Assembly: GCA_021740905.1 (NCBI GenBank)
Contig: JAIOYV010000029.1
Span: 1-64,000 of the forward strand
Direction: 5' to 3'
Length of the DNA stretch: 64,000 nucleotides
Origin: Bacteroidales bacterium
Lineage (GTDB): Bacteria > Bacteroidota > Bacteroidia > Bacteroidales > M50B96
The notes under the pieces are model-generated. The model saw only the letters and a program-made list of their open reading frames with translations, had not been told where the DNA came from and ran no database searches. The position numbers and the translations under genes are program-made. Positions 46,194-55,818 of the stretch are shown here, piece by piece. The stretch's first letter is position 1; every line of letters begins with the position of its first letter.

Positions 46194-48536
46194 GTGAAAA
46201 TAAAGATCAATAACTTAAATGCCACCTACATCTTGCTTATAAGCAGCCTTATTTCATGCAGCGATCACTATGATTCTACCCAAAATATGGAAGATAATTT
46301 TGGCTCAAATCAAAACCTCACCCAATTCGTTAACCCCTTCATCGGTACAAAAAACATGGGCCATACTTTTCCGGGGGCAGCAGCTCCCTTTGGAATGGTG
46401 CAGCTTAGCTCCGAGACCAACAAGCAGGATATGTATATCGATGGCGAATATAACCGTGATGCTTACAGATATTGCTCGGGTTACCAATATGACGATAGCA
46501 CCATTTTTGGGTTCAGCCATACGCATTTCAGTGGTACGGGCCATTCCGATTGAGGCGATTTTCTGATTATGCCTACCACGGGAAAATTGAACCTGGACCC
46601 TGGAAACGCAGATCAGCCTGGTTCTGGTTATCATTCAGGGTTCTCACACCAAAATGAATCTGCCGAACCTGGCTATTACAAAGTGCTTTTGGATTATCAC
46701 CAAATCACAGCAGAACTTACGGCCAGCGAAAGGGTAGGGGTGCACCGCTATACTTTTGCGAAAGATGATACGGCACATATCATCCTCGATTTGATGTCGA
46801 ACATTTACAATTACAAAGACAAGAATGTGTGGGTTTTTGTGCGGGTTGAAAACGATTCCCTGGTGACTGGGTATCGACAAACCAATGGATGGGCACGAAC
46901 CCGGCTGGTGTATTTTGCCATGCAGTTTTCCGAAGCCTTTCAGCATTATGGCCATAAAAAGTACGACAAAAGTTTGTACAAAGGATTCTATCGGCGGTTT
47001 AATGAAACGGAAAACTTCCCGGAGATGGCAGGAAAAAACATCAGGGCCTATTTCGATTTTGATGTGAAAGGGGGCGACCAACTGCAAGTGAAATTTGCCC
47101 TTTCTTCGGTCAGCACTGCCGGGGCTTTGAAGAACCTGGAGACTGAAACACCCGGCTGGGATTTCGATGAAATCAAGACCCAGACACAGAAAAAGTGGAA
47201 CAGGGAACTCTCGAAAATCATTGTTGAAAGTCAATCGCCCGAAGACCAAGAGACTTTTTATACGGCCCTTTACCACACTATGTTAAGCCCTGTGGTGTTT
47301 GAAGATGTGGAAGGCGAATACAGGGGATTAGATCAAAACATCCACCAATCGGAGGGGTTTGTGAACTACAGTATTTTTTCCTTATGGGATACTTTCCGGG
47401 CTTTGCATCCTTTGTTCAACTTAATTCAACCTACAAGAAACGCAGACATGATAAAATCCATGTTAGCTCACCACGACCAGAGTGTTCATAAAATGTTGCC
47501 TATCTGGAGCCACTATGCCAACGAAAACTGGTGCATGATCGGTTACCATTCGGTGTCTGTGATTGCCGATGCCATTGCCAAGGGAAATACAGGTTTCGAT
47601 GTAAACCATGCACTTGAAGCTTGTATAAACACATCCAACTGTAAGTATTTCGATGGCCTTGATAAATACATGGAGATGGGCTTTGTACCAGAGGATGTAA
47701 GTACCAACTCGGTTTCTAAGACTCTCGAATTTGCTTATGATGATTGGTGTATTGCTCAAATTACAAAGGATGGAGGGATGGATGAAATTACCGAACAATA
47801 CCTGCTGCGATCCATTAATTATCAGAATCTTTTCAATATTGAATCAGGGTATATGCAACCCAAACTGCAGGACAAAAGCTGGAAAACAGATTTCGATCCG
47901 ATGGACACTCACGGGCAGGGCTTCATCGAGGGCAATGCCTGGACATACAGCCTTTTCGTGCCACACGATATCGAGCGAATGATTGATCTGATGGGCGGAA
48001 AAGAATCGTTCGCCAATCGCTTGGACGATCTCTTTACCATGAAACTGGACGATCAATACATCGAGAAAAACGAGGACATTACCCGCGATGGGATTATCGG
48101 GAATTATGTGCAGGGCAATGAGCCGGGCCACCATATTCCCTATTTGTACAACTGGACAGACCAACCTTGGAAAACCCAGGAACGGGTCCGGATGATCATG
48201 GAAACCATGTACGGAAACCGAGAAGATGGCCTCTGTGGAAACGATGATGCAGGACAAATGTCGGCTTGGTATGTTTTTTCAGCGCTTGGTTTTTATCCGG
48301 TTTGCCCGGGTTCAGATCAATACGCAATTGGCAGCCCGATTGTAAAAAATGCTACCATCCATCTCGAAAACGGAAAATCATTCAGCATAAAAACCATCGA
48401 CCAAAGTAGGGAGAATGTGTATATCGAAAAGATCCTTCTCAATGGAGAAGAATTGAACCGAACCTTCCTTCTTCACAACGAAATCAACCAAGGTGGCGAA
48501 ATCGTTTTTTATATGACAGATAAACCAAATGGATAG
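46194..48536 (+). pseudogene. GH92 alpha-mannosidase interrupted by an in-frame TGA
   Basis: Two blocks in one frame, 46194-46550 and 46554-48536, are separated only by TGA at 46551-46553. The first block starts at GTG, has a lipobox (LLISSLISC) and GH92 opening motifs (FVNPFIGTKNMGHTFPGA, SHTHFSGTGHSD). The second continues GDFLIMPTTGKL without loss and carries the calcium-site and catalytic region (GNEPGHHIPYLYNW, GLCGNDDAGQMSAWYVFSALG). In the family a leucine follows GHSD, so TTA to TGA is the simplest cause. Intact, it would be a 780-residue calcium-dependent alpha-mannosidase. UGA is a normal stop in neighbouring genes (for example sixA), so recoding is unlikely; this is a dead gene or an error in the sequence. 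Confidence 0.88.
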
Positions 48537-48584
48537 CTATACTAAAACGGGGTAAATTTCCGCATTTTGTCAAATCCATCTAAT

Positions 48585-48707
48585 CATACTGTCGCCTCTA
48601 CGAGGCTTGGTAAACTTGCTCCTTTTTATTGCTACCATACTGCCGTTCCTAGCGGAACTCTACTCAATCAATAAATATTCGATAAGCCTCGGAGAGGCGA
48701 CAGTATG
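48585..48707. mobile_element. Short MITE-like element with 24-base inverted ends
   Basis: CATACTGTCGCCTCTACGAG... at 48585-48608 and its inverted copy at 48684-48707 match at 23 of 24 positions. The interior (about 75 bases) has no coding frame and contains a second partial match (CTACCATACTG near 48632, inverted at 48701-48711). Size and ends fit a non-autonomous element or a large hairpin terminator-like structure after the GH92 gene. Confidence 0.6.
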
Positions 48708-48852
48708 GTAGAAAGGTAGCAAGAATTTTCATACACCTAAAACTCCCTAATGTTTGGAATTATTACCACCTTTTTATCAATCGATAGAATTTTGTCCTAA
48801 AGCATAAATTTATCCCTTTTTCGGTATGATGATATACTTTACAGCCTGCCTT

Positions 48853-49677
48853 CTAATCCTCAAAACTCAAGACCTTGCGATCGTTCAAAGGCATAACAGG
48901 CCGGTAATTATCGTGCAGGATTTTAGAAAATTGGGCAATCTGTTCTTTCGATGCCTTGACTGGCGATCTTAGCACATACCAGCTAACAACTTCGGAACAG
49001 GGTGGGGTAGTCAACGAGCCCTTGTAATGATAATAATCCAAGTCGGCGGGGAAAAGTTTTCTTAACTCAATCATCTCTTTGGATTCAAATCTTCCCTTTT
49101 CAACAGGAAGTTTCGCCAAATATTCCGTAAACAATTCATTGGCTTCCCCTTCCTCGAACAAGATTCCAAGCACAGCAAGATCGGAATCAGAATATGTATG
49201 GACCAGGTGAAGTTCGAGTGGATAATGATTTCCATTTACGGTGTGTTCGCTCAGCGCATGATAATGGAATTGCATCAGTTTATACTCCTTCTTGCCAATC
49301 ATCAGAATGTTGTTGCCAAAGGTATTGAACTGAACCGTGTGGCCGTTGTTGATAATTTCAACGGGTGTTGTGGAATACTTTAACTCAAAAGCGGAGAGGC
49401 TGGTGTCAGCTTTTGTTTCAGTGGTAATAATATCGATAGGCGACTGGGCTTGTCCTCCGCAGGCATTGAACCCGCTGCACAAATCTTTCCAATGTTCGGG
49501 GCCTTCTTCACCTGAATGGTGCGACCAGTGAACGTGATCGCAATCATTTTTACCATCGGCAAGTTGTTCGTGGTTTTCCTTTTTTGTGGTTTTATCACTT
49601 TGCGCAGATGGATTGCAAGAAACCATTGCTGCCGCAAAAACAATCACTAAAAAGCTGTTTAAAAGTATCTTTTTCAT
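48853..49677 (-). CDS. Alpha-type carbonic anhydrase, lipoprotein
   Basis: A 274-residue protein with a lipoprotein signal (FLVIVFAAAMVSC). The alpha-carbonic-anhydrase motifs are complete: GGQAQSPIDI, the zinc histidines in MQFHYHALSEHTVNG and LELHLVHTY, and the C-terminal LTTPPCSEVVSWYVL. The enzyme interconverts CO2 and bicarbonate, here outside the cytoplasm. Length and active site are normal. No linked transport genes. Confidence 0.93.
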   Translation of the reverse strand: MKKILLNSFLVIVFAAAMVSCNPSAQSDKTTKKENHEQLADGKNDCDHVHWSHHSGEEGPEHWKDLCSGFNACGGQAQSPIDIITTETKADTSLSAFELKYSTTPVEIINNGHTVQFNTFGNNILMIGKKEYKLMQFHYHALSEHTVNGNHYPLELHLVHTYSDSDLAVLGILFEEGEANELFTEYLAKLPVEKGRFESKEMIELRKLFPADLDYYHYKGSLTTPPCSEVVSWYVLRSPVKASKEQIAQFSKILHDNYRPVMPLNDRKVLSFED

Positions 49678-49897
49678 TTTTTGGGTTTTAAATTTTAATA
49701 AATCTCTCTGATATTTTGATATTTAAAAATCTAAAAATACAATAAACCTTCGTAAAAGAGCAAACCCTCGCTAGCAAAAACTATGTATACCCCCACCAAA
49801 TATAACAAAACAAAGGTAAAGCTGGTGTAAAGAGTGGTTTTACTGAAAAACTGCGAACTGCCTTTTCCCACCCAGTCGGGACTATGGTAGTCACAAC

Positions 49898-49964
49898 TTT
49901 TTTGTACGGAATAAATGGTGAGAGGTGCATTCTGATTATTTTAGCCGGGGCCGTCTACTCGATT
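49898..49964. repeat. Direct repeat, left copy beside the HigBA module
   Basis: About 67 bases including GTACGGAATAAATGGTGAGA and ending TTTAGCCGGGGCCGTCTACTC plus GATT. A diverged copy in the same orientation is at 50988-51054. Together they bracket the toxin-antitoxin module. Confidence 0.65.
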
Positions 49965-49984
49965 ACCGCCAGGTTTTCTTTCCG

Positions 49985-50311
49985 TCAGGCGAGTTTAACT
50001 GTCTGATTGAGCAATTCAACGTTAAAATTAACTTTAGCATTCAAAGCTTTAAAAACTTTTAAAATAGTCTCGAATCGTGCATCTGTCAGGCTGTTCTCCA
50101 ACTTTGAAATTTGCGCTTTTTTAACTCCGACTAATTGCCCTAATTCTTCTTGTGTCAAATGACGGTCCTTTCGTGCTTGTCTGATTGCTTCACCAAGTAA
50201 GTCAAGCCTTAATTCGTTTTCGAAGGCATCACGCTTTGGAGTTCCCAGTTTGCCGATATATTTATCAGTTACTTCGTCCAAACTAATTGTTTTTAATGGT
50301 TCATCTTTCAT
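49985..50311 (-). CDS. higA: HigA-type antitoxin with XRE helix-turn-helix
   Basis: A 108-residue protein. Residues about 35-90 are an XRE/Cro helix-turn-helix (IRQARKDRHLTQEELGQLVG, VKKAQISKLENSL). It neutralises the toxin encoded just ahead and represses the operon. It overlaps the toxin gene by 4 bases (50308-50311). The toxin-first order is typical of hig modules. Confidence 0.9.
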   Translation of the reverse strand: MKDEPLKTISLDEVTDKYIGKLGTPKRDAFENELRLDLLGEAIRQARKDRHLTQEELGQLVGVKKAQISKLENSLTDARFETILKVFKALNAKVNFNVELLNQTVKLA

Positions 50312-50649
50312 AGTTTCTTCCTTTCAAAATAAAGTTTTCTGATTCTCTCTGCTTTCTCTAACTCTCCGCTAGGAGTTTTGTCTGTCTTTTTGATTAGTCC
50401 GTGTGTTGAGATTATGACAGTTTCCGTTTGACCAGTCTTGTCCCAAAAGGCAAAAAGCCGATAATGGGTTCTGTTAAACAATGTCCTGAATTCCCAGATT
50501 TCATTTTTTAGTTTTTTGAAGAGTTCCTTGTCATTGGAAAGTCTTGCTTTTTGAATGTTGTAGATGACTTTATCTCTCGCCTTTTCTTCTAGGCTGTCTA
50601 AAAACTCAGCTGCTTCTTCTAAAAACTGAACTTGAAATTTCTCAGTCAT
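50308..50649 (-). CDS. higB: HigB-type (RelE superfamily, phage Gp49-like) toxin
   Basis: A 113-residue protein with the HigB2/Gp49 pattern: QVQFLEEAAEFLDSLEEKAR, LKNEIWEFRTLFNRTHYRLF, FWDKTG and TVIISTHGLIKKTDKTP. Members cut mRNA at the ribosome. It is the first gene of the pair. The arginine and lysine positions of the core are intact. Confidence 0.9.
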   Translation of the reverse strand: MTEKFQVQFLEEAAEFLDSLEEKARDKVIYNIQKARLSNDKELFKKLKNEIWEFRTLFNRTHYRLFAFWDKTGQTETVIISTHGLIKKTDKTPSGELEKAERIRKLYFERKKL

Positions 50650-50987
50650 ATTGTAAAAGTTTATACAAAGATAGATGTTTCTTTATTAGGAAACAACTAT
50701 TGTTTGTATTGCGGTCCAAACCTTAAAGTATAAGAAACTTAAGTGATTTCGAAGCTCTTACTTGTCAATTTAAACTGATTAATTGTGCATAAGTACCGTA
50801 AACCACTGAGCCACTTATGATTTTTATACATTGTGTGCCCTGCACGGGCTTGCAGCGCCCACACCCGGAAGCCGTGAATAAATTATTCATTTTAGTCAAG
50901 AGAGAAGTTCGAACTGTCTCGTACCGAAAGGTCGGGAAGACCCGTACAGCCTGTCCCGAACTTGATTCAAGATACGTGTCGTCCCGA
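50650..50987. other. Intergenic region upstream of higBA, no gene
   Basis: About 340 bases. AT-rich near the toxin start, where the promoter should lie. Further up is a GC-richer stretch with short inverted pieces (GTGTGCCCTGCACGGGC near 50832; GTCGGGAAGACCCG near 50931). I see no coding frame and no tRNA fold. Confidence 0.45.
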
Positions 50988-51054
50988 CTTTTAGTACGGG
51001 TTAAATGGCGAGTGGCACCTTCCGGTTATTTTAGCCGGGGGCGTCTACTCGATT
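50988..51054. repeat. Direct repeat, right copy beside the HigBA module
   Basis: Same orientation as the copy at 49898-49964: GTACGGGTTAAATGGCGAGT, ending TTTAGCCGGGGGCGTCTACTC plus GATT. It abuts the end of the nuclease-like gene at 51073. Confidence 0.65.
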
Positions 51055-51072
51055 GGCATTTCGTTGTTTTTT

Positions 51073-52950
51073 TTACAGAGTTCTTAAAATATATTCCGCT
51101 TTATCTCTTTGGTAAGGCACTTCAACCTTGTAATATCTATCATAGTCAGGATAAAGTACAACCAAATTCATTATTGTCACAGTAAGTCCATAGTTTTTCT
51201 CCAAGATGTATCTGTACAAACTTTGCTGTAAACAATATCGATTGTAGCTAGTATCATCAATTTCGCTCAATTGCCCGACTCCACACTGCCAAGAGTTATC
51301 ACAAATTGGTTCTCCCGTTATTGGATTGACCACTTTTTTGCTTCTTTTCCAATCATAAATTTCATAACCGCTGCCGTTCTTAGAAATTAAATCAATAGTC
51401 CCTGCGATGTGGTGGTCTTCGTCAAACACTCTCCATTCGCTTCTGTATGGTTTAATGTCTTCATGGTCGGAAACAAATTGTTCGAAGAGGCTGAATTCAT
51501 CAGTTCTTTGGTAATCTTGGTTTAAATAAAACTTTTCAATCTGCTCGTGAAGGTATGTCCCTTCCTGAGCCGCTTTTTCACCTTTATCTTTCCAACCTTT
51601 AGCAATTTGATTGGCTACTCTTTGAATATTCGATTCAGTTAATTCTAAGCCTTCAATTGTAAGTCGCTCTATTGCCTTTTTCCTTGACCAATATGGAGAA
51701 TCAAACTCTGGGAAGAATTTTGAGATAACCGTACTTGCAGACGGTGCTGGTGTCTTATCAATAGTATAAATATGTGGTTCCGGATAAAACTCAATTCTTT
51801 TGTCCCGTGGATGTGCGTTTATTAAATTAAACCCGATTGAAGGTCTCTTGTCTGCAATACCTATCAAGGTTGGTTGCACTAAGTTTTCTTCATTTATCTC
51901 CTGCTCATTAAATTCTCTATCTATAGTTTCAATTCTGTCTGCTACATACATGAATTCGTGTTCTAGGTATTTTTCTCTGTATTTGTCTTTTTCCCACTTC
52001 TGTGCCTGAACAATATCCCAAAGCATTTCGTTCTCAACAGTCTGTGTATTGGCTAATTTTTCTGGAACACAGAAGGTTGGTGAAACTGAATTTATTACAT
52101 CCGAAATAAATTTTAAGCACTGTTTTTCAAACTTATGTACTTGGTATTCGGAAAACCTTATTACTATCCAACCTCTATCAATAAAATATATGTCTCTCAT
52201 TGTATTATCACCTTTACAGTGGGTTGGTTGTCTTGTAATTCCTGCATAGGGTTCGTCAATTTCAATATCAATTCGCAGACTATTATTTTTCCTGTCAACA
52301 AGTGCAATATCAGGCTCAAAGGGTCTTGTATCTTTTCCTGTATTAATTCTAATTTCACCTGAAACAATAAAATGACTACCAAAAGCAGTTTCAATAGCTT
52401 TCTGAAATACTTCTTCTTTATATCCCCTGCGTTTTGTAGTTCCTATGCGATAAGACCTAACCACCGTATTTTTTTTTGGATATCTGAATATTGGATAAGC
52501 GTTTGTTTGCTTTGCTCTTGAAGAAGTATAGTTTACTTTCTGTATATTATTTATAACCTTTTCTGTTTCTTCTTTCGCTTGAGGTAAATCTTCTTTTTGT
52601 TTAGACTTTGGTGCAAGAACTTCAATTTCAGGTTTCAGCTTTGGTTCTTTTTCTATGTGAGACAGATATTCGCTTATTGGTTCTTGAACTTTATTTTCGG
52701 TTGTTTTTCTTGTAGTGTTGTATTTCTTAATTGGAACTTTGTCGGTTGTGTTTACTGGCTCATGACTTTTTACTTCATGTCTCCCCTTGCTTTCATCTTC
52801 TTTAGTTCCTTGATTGGCTATCCAAAGCCCAATAAAAAAGACTATCCACATTGTAGTCCCTTCAACAGGCCCTACGTCATTAAATTTTACCATAAAAAAG
52901 GCAAATGCCAGTACCGGTAAAATCATTAATGCACAACCAAATTTTCTCAT
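51073..52950 (-). CDS. Membrane-anchored protein with two nuclease-fold (PD-(D/E)XK-like) domains
   Basis: A 625-residue protein; AAGGA precedes the start. Two N-terminal membrane helices lie at residues 5-22 and 33-47. A charged linker follows (50-160). The first nuclease-like domain (about 170-290) has FEPDIALV and RIDIEIDEPYAG, the DUF559/Vsr-like form of the D...E-x-D/K site. A helical spacer (300-385) leads to the second domain (about 386-625): PSASTVISKFFPEFD, GTYLHEQIEKFY (464-475), SEWRVFD, AGTIDLIS (D520), YDWKRSKK (D533, K535) and YCLQQSLYRYILEK, a full RecB/Cas4-like motif set. It sits beside a repeat-flanked HigBA module, so a defence role is plausible but unproven. I do not know this architecture by name. 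Confidence 0.75.
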   Translation of the reverse strand: MRKFGCALMILPVLAFAFFMVKFNDVGPVEGTTMWIVFFIGLWIANQGTKEDESKGRHEVKSHEPVNTTDKVPIKKYNTTRKTTENKVQEPISEYLSHIEKEPKLKPEIEVLAPKSKQKEDLPQAKEETEKVINNIQKVNYTSSRAKQTNAYPIFRYPKKNTVVRSYRIGTTKRRGYKEEVFQKAIETAFGSHFIVSGEIRINTGKDTRPFEPDIALVDRKNNSLRIDIEIDEPYAGITRQPTHCKGDNTMRDIYFIDRGWIVIRFSEYQVHKFEKQCLKFISDVINSVSPTFCVPEKLANTQTVENEMLWDIVQAQKWEKDKYREKYLEHEFMYVADRIETIDREFNEQEINEENLVQPTLIGIADKRPSIGFNLINAHPRDKRIEFYPEPHIYTIDKTPAPSASTVISKFFPEFDSPYWSRKKAIERLTIEGLELTESNIQRVANQIAKGWKDKGEKAAQEGTYLHEQIEKFYLNQDYQRTDEFSLFEQFVSDHEDIKPYRSEWRVFDEDHHIAGTIDLISKNGSGYEIYDWKRSKKVVNPITGEPICDNSWQCGVGQLSEIDDTSYNRYCLQQSLYRYILEKNYGLTVTIMNLVVLYPDYDRYYKVEVPYQRDKAEYILRTL

Positions 52951-53161
52951 ATTGTTTTAGTTCCTTACAATGAATGCCGACTTAAAAATATTTACTCCTA
53001 CTGCGTATATCCTCCCAAGGTTGGGGATTTATCCACAATACACTTTTGTTTATTTCTCCTATCTGAAATATTTGGTTTTGATTGATCTTCAAAAATTTGT
53101 CTGTTCATAGCGTTGATAGGGTCATTGTAATTGTTTTATTTCCATCAAAAATAAACAATGT

Positions 53162-53179
53162 TTTGTTACCTGTAACAAA
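53162..53179 (-). terminator. Possible terminator hairpin after glpD
   Basis: TTTGTTACAGGTAACAAA is an 18-base inverted repeat. Read on the minus strand it lies 27 bases past the GlpD stop and is followed, after ACATTG, by a T-rich run. The stem is AT-rich, so support is moderate. Confidence 0.4.
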
Positions 53180-53205
53180 TCCGATGAAAAAGCCACAGCA
53201 AACTT

Positions 53206-54768
53206 TTAATCCAGCAAATAGTTTGTGGCAACTTGTGTGTATTCCCGAATCTGATTTTTTTCCCATTCCTCATCCCGGCCCAATTCCTTAGCCATTATCT
53301 TTGCAACAACAGGTGCCGCTTCCATACTTGCCCTGGCATCGAGGAGCAAGAGCCGGGTGCGGCGAGCCAGGAAATCCTCTACGGTTCTGCCCATTTCATT
53401 TCTCACGGCCCAGATAATTTCCCCTTGCCGGATAGAATGATCGGCGTGAAGGAGCTTTTTATTCTCCTCGTTTTCATTGATCAGGTCTTCCAAAGCATTG
53501 GCATCGGAGCCATACCAGCTTAAAGGGCCGTAGTTTTTAGAATTGTTGTGATAGCCGTGTATTTGCAGGGTTTTGCTTACTGAATCGCTTTCGGGTAAAT
53601 CGCCCAATAGGATGGCTTGTTCAATGACATCTTCAGCCATTTTACGGTAGGTGGTCCATTTTCCTCCTGAGATGGAGATTAAACCAGTCCTGGAAATGGT
53701 GATGGTGTGGTCGCGTGAAATCGAGGCTGTGTCTGTTTCATTCGTGGCATTTTTCACTAGGGGGCGCAAACCCACAAAAACACTCTTCACATCGCTTCGC
53801 TGTGGATCTTTGGTGAGGTATATTGCCGCGTGTTTTAACAGGAATGCGATTTCATCCTCATGGGCAGTCGGTTCCAAAGGATACTCTTTCACAAAGGTGT
53901 CGGTGGTTCCAACAAGGGTTCTATCGTGCCAGGGAACCGCAAACAGCACCCTTCCGTCGTCGGTGTGGGGCACCATGATGGCAGTGCTCCCTGGAAGGAA
54001 GGATTTATCCAAAACCAAGTGAACGCCCTGACTGCTGGTCATAATTTCCGGCGCACCGGCATCATCCATTTTCCGGATGGAATCGGCGAACACACCGGTG
54101 GCATTGATAATTACTTTGGCCCTGATGGAATGCTTTTCTCCTGTTTCCTGATCCTCAGCCAAAATCCCGGTCAGTATATTATTTTCATGTATAAGCGAGA
54201 GGGCTTTTACATAGTTGAGCATGGTGGCTCCCTGTTCTGTGGCGGTTTGCATCAGGTTGATCAGCAAGCGGGCATCGTCGAATTGCCCGTCGTGGTAGAT
54301 CACGCCCCCTTTTAATCCTTCCGTTTCGATAGTTGGGATAAGCTCCAGGGTTTCTTCTTTCGACAGGATTTTCGAAGGACCGAAGCCTTCTTTCCCGGCC
54401 ATCATATCATAAATTTTCAGGCCGATGCCATAAAATGGCCCTTCCCACCAATCGTAAACCGGAACAATAAAGGGCAGATCGTGCACCAGGTGCGGGGCAT
54501 TACGCCGCATGATGCCACGCTCTTTCAATGCTTCGAGCACCAGGGTAATGTTTCCCTGCTGCAAGTACCGAACCCCACCATGGACCAGTTTGGTGCTCCG
54601 GCTCGAAGTGGCCTTCCCGAAATCGGATTGTTCGATCAATATTATTTTATATCCCCGCGATGCGGCTTCCACAGCCGTTCCTACACCTGTTGCCCCACCA
54701 CCAATAATAGCAATGTCCCAATGGGTGGTGGTGTTTTTCAAGTCGGCAATCATGTTCTTTCTGTCCAT
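53206..54768 (-). CDS. glpD: FAD-dependent glycerol-3-phosphate dehydrogenase
   Basis: A 520-residue flavoprotein. The FAD-binding start is WDIAIIGGGATGVGTAVEAASRGY, followed by the family motif SSRSTKLVHGGVRYL and QLIYHDGQFDDARL-type sequence (GGVIYHDGQFDDARL). The C-terminal domain includes VRNEMGRTVEDFLARRTR. It oxidises glycerol-3-phosphate to dihydroxyacetone phosphate at the inner membrane, passing electrons to quinone. It is the last gene of a three-gene run, 11 bases after the hydrolase. Start could be 54768 or 54753. Confidence 0.94.
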   Translation of the reverse strand: MDRKNMIADLKNTTTHWDIAIIGGGATGVGTAVEAASRGYKIILIEQSDFGKATSSRSTKLVHGGVRYLQQGNITLVLEALKERGIMRRNAPHLVHDLPFIVPVYDWWEGPFYGIGLKIYDMMAGKEGFGPSKILSKEETLELIPTIETEGLKGGVIYHDGQFDDARLLINLMQTATEQGATMLNYVKALSLIHENNILTGILAEDQETGEKHSIRAKVIINATGVFADSIRKMDDAGAPEIMTSSQGVHLVLDKSFLPGSTAIMVPHTDDGRVLFAVPWHDRTLVGTTDTFVKEYPLEPTAHEDEIAFLLKHAAIYLTKDPQRSDVKSVFVGLRPLVKNATNETDTASISRDHTITISRTGLISISGGKWTTYRKMAEDVIEQAILLGDLPESDSVSKTLQIHGYHNNSKNYGPLSWYGSDANALEDLINENEENKKLLHADHSIRQGEIIWAVRNEMGRTVEDFLARRTRLLLLDARASMEAAPVVAKIMAKELGRDEEWEKNQIREYTQVATNYLLD

Positions 54769-54779
54769 AATATTCTGGT

Positions 54780-55793
54780 TTAGGCTGCTGAAGTTTCTTT
54801 CTTTTCAGGAGAAAATTGCTCCTTAATGACATTGACAATTTGAAGGGTTTTTCGGACGACTTTTTCTTTCAACGATAATTTTTCAGCCAGGATGAATTCG
54901 TTCATGACTTTTGAAAATTCCGGTGTCCGTAAATACCCGTAGGATTTATGCGGGTTTCGCTCCCCATCTATTACATAATTGTTCACCACCAGATAGTCGA
55001 TGGGTTTCACTCCAAAGCTATTCTCTGAAAAATCGCCGGAGAGCTTGTATTCAAAAGCCACTTTGTCCATGATGTCTGAGAAATTATACCAGTTCTTGAC
55101 TACACCTGGTGGTGTCTGCATGTGGTTTACATGGTTCATGCGCTGCTTCTGTTCGGCTGCAATTTTACTGATCACCACCGGAAGCCCGAGCGGGGATCCC
55201 ATGGTTACAAATGTGTTTACTTTTAACTGGGGAGCAAGGAAGGTTAAAACATCGTATGCCACAATGGAACCCATCGAGTGGCTGAGGAGCATGATGTTTT
55301 CATCTTTGTATTTTTCGAGGGTTTTCAGCAATCGCTCCCTTATCAGAACTTTGGCTTCGCATACATGCTTGTTTTCAAAAGTGCAATTTTCGGTATAATA
55401 AATTTCGAGGTCTTTGAAATACTTGCTGATCAGGGTATCGGTAATAAACGAATAATTCAGGCTGAAATCTTCGTTCAGGAACAGTTTGTTCATTTGCCGG
55501 GCTAAAAACTCGACTACTTTTTTTCGGGTTGAATGATCTTCAACAGCGAAATCGGCAGTCGCTTTTACATATTTCTCTTTTAAAAAATAAGGGCTTTCAG
55601 GATTTGTCTCCAATTCATCTAATGGCTTGCCATACAAAATATCGGCCCAGTAGACCATCTCAAATTTCGGAAGTACAGCCTTGTAGCTATTGTGTGTCAA
55701 TCCTTCCATTATGGCCTGTTTCCACCAATTTTCGAGGACCGGTTTTGGGGCTTTGTTGCCAAGCCCATGAATCGCAATTATTACATTTTCCAT
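54780..55793 (-). CDS. Alpha/beta-hydrolase (lipase-like) protein
   Basis: A 337-residue cytoplasmic protein. NVIIAIHGLGNK at the start is an oxyanion-hole segment, and the nucleophile elbow is LLSHSMGSIVAYD (serine about residue 170), followed by VTMGSPLGLPV. The length and wide spacing fit lipase/esterase-like hydrolases that act on phospholipid or acyl substrates. It lies between a glycerophosphodiesterase and GlpD (25- and 11-base gaps), so it may cleave acyl chains from glycerolipids. Substrate is inference. Confidence 0.75.
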   Translation of the reverse strand: MENVIIAIHGLGNKAPKPVLENWWKQAIMEGLTHNSYKAVLPKFEMVYWADILYGKPLDELETNPESPYFLKEKYVKATADFAVEDHSTRKKVVEFLARQMNKLFLNEDFSLNYSFITDTLISKYFKDLEIYYTENCTFENKHVCEAKVLIRERLLKTLEKYKDENIMLLSHSMGSIVAYDVLTFLAPQLKVNTFVTMGSPLGLPVVISKIAAEQKQRMNHVNHMQTPPGVVKNWYNFSDIMDKVAFEYKLSGDFSENSFGVKPIDYLVVNNYVIDGERNPHKSYGYLRTPEFSKVMNEFILAEKLSLKEKVVRKTLQIVNVIKEQFSPEKKETSAA

Positions 55794-55818
55794 TGTCGTA
55801 GTTGTTTGATTGGCCTGC

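Noticed and set aside
46551-46553. TGA in GH92 considered as selenocysteine or a recoded sense codon
   Set aside because: GH92 has leucine here, no selenocysteine hairpin is apparent, and TGA ends other genes in the window.
50797-50900. Possible tRNA or small RNA in the GC-richer gap upstream of higBA
   Set aside because: No cloverleaf, T-loop or CCA-like end can be drawn.
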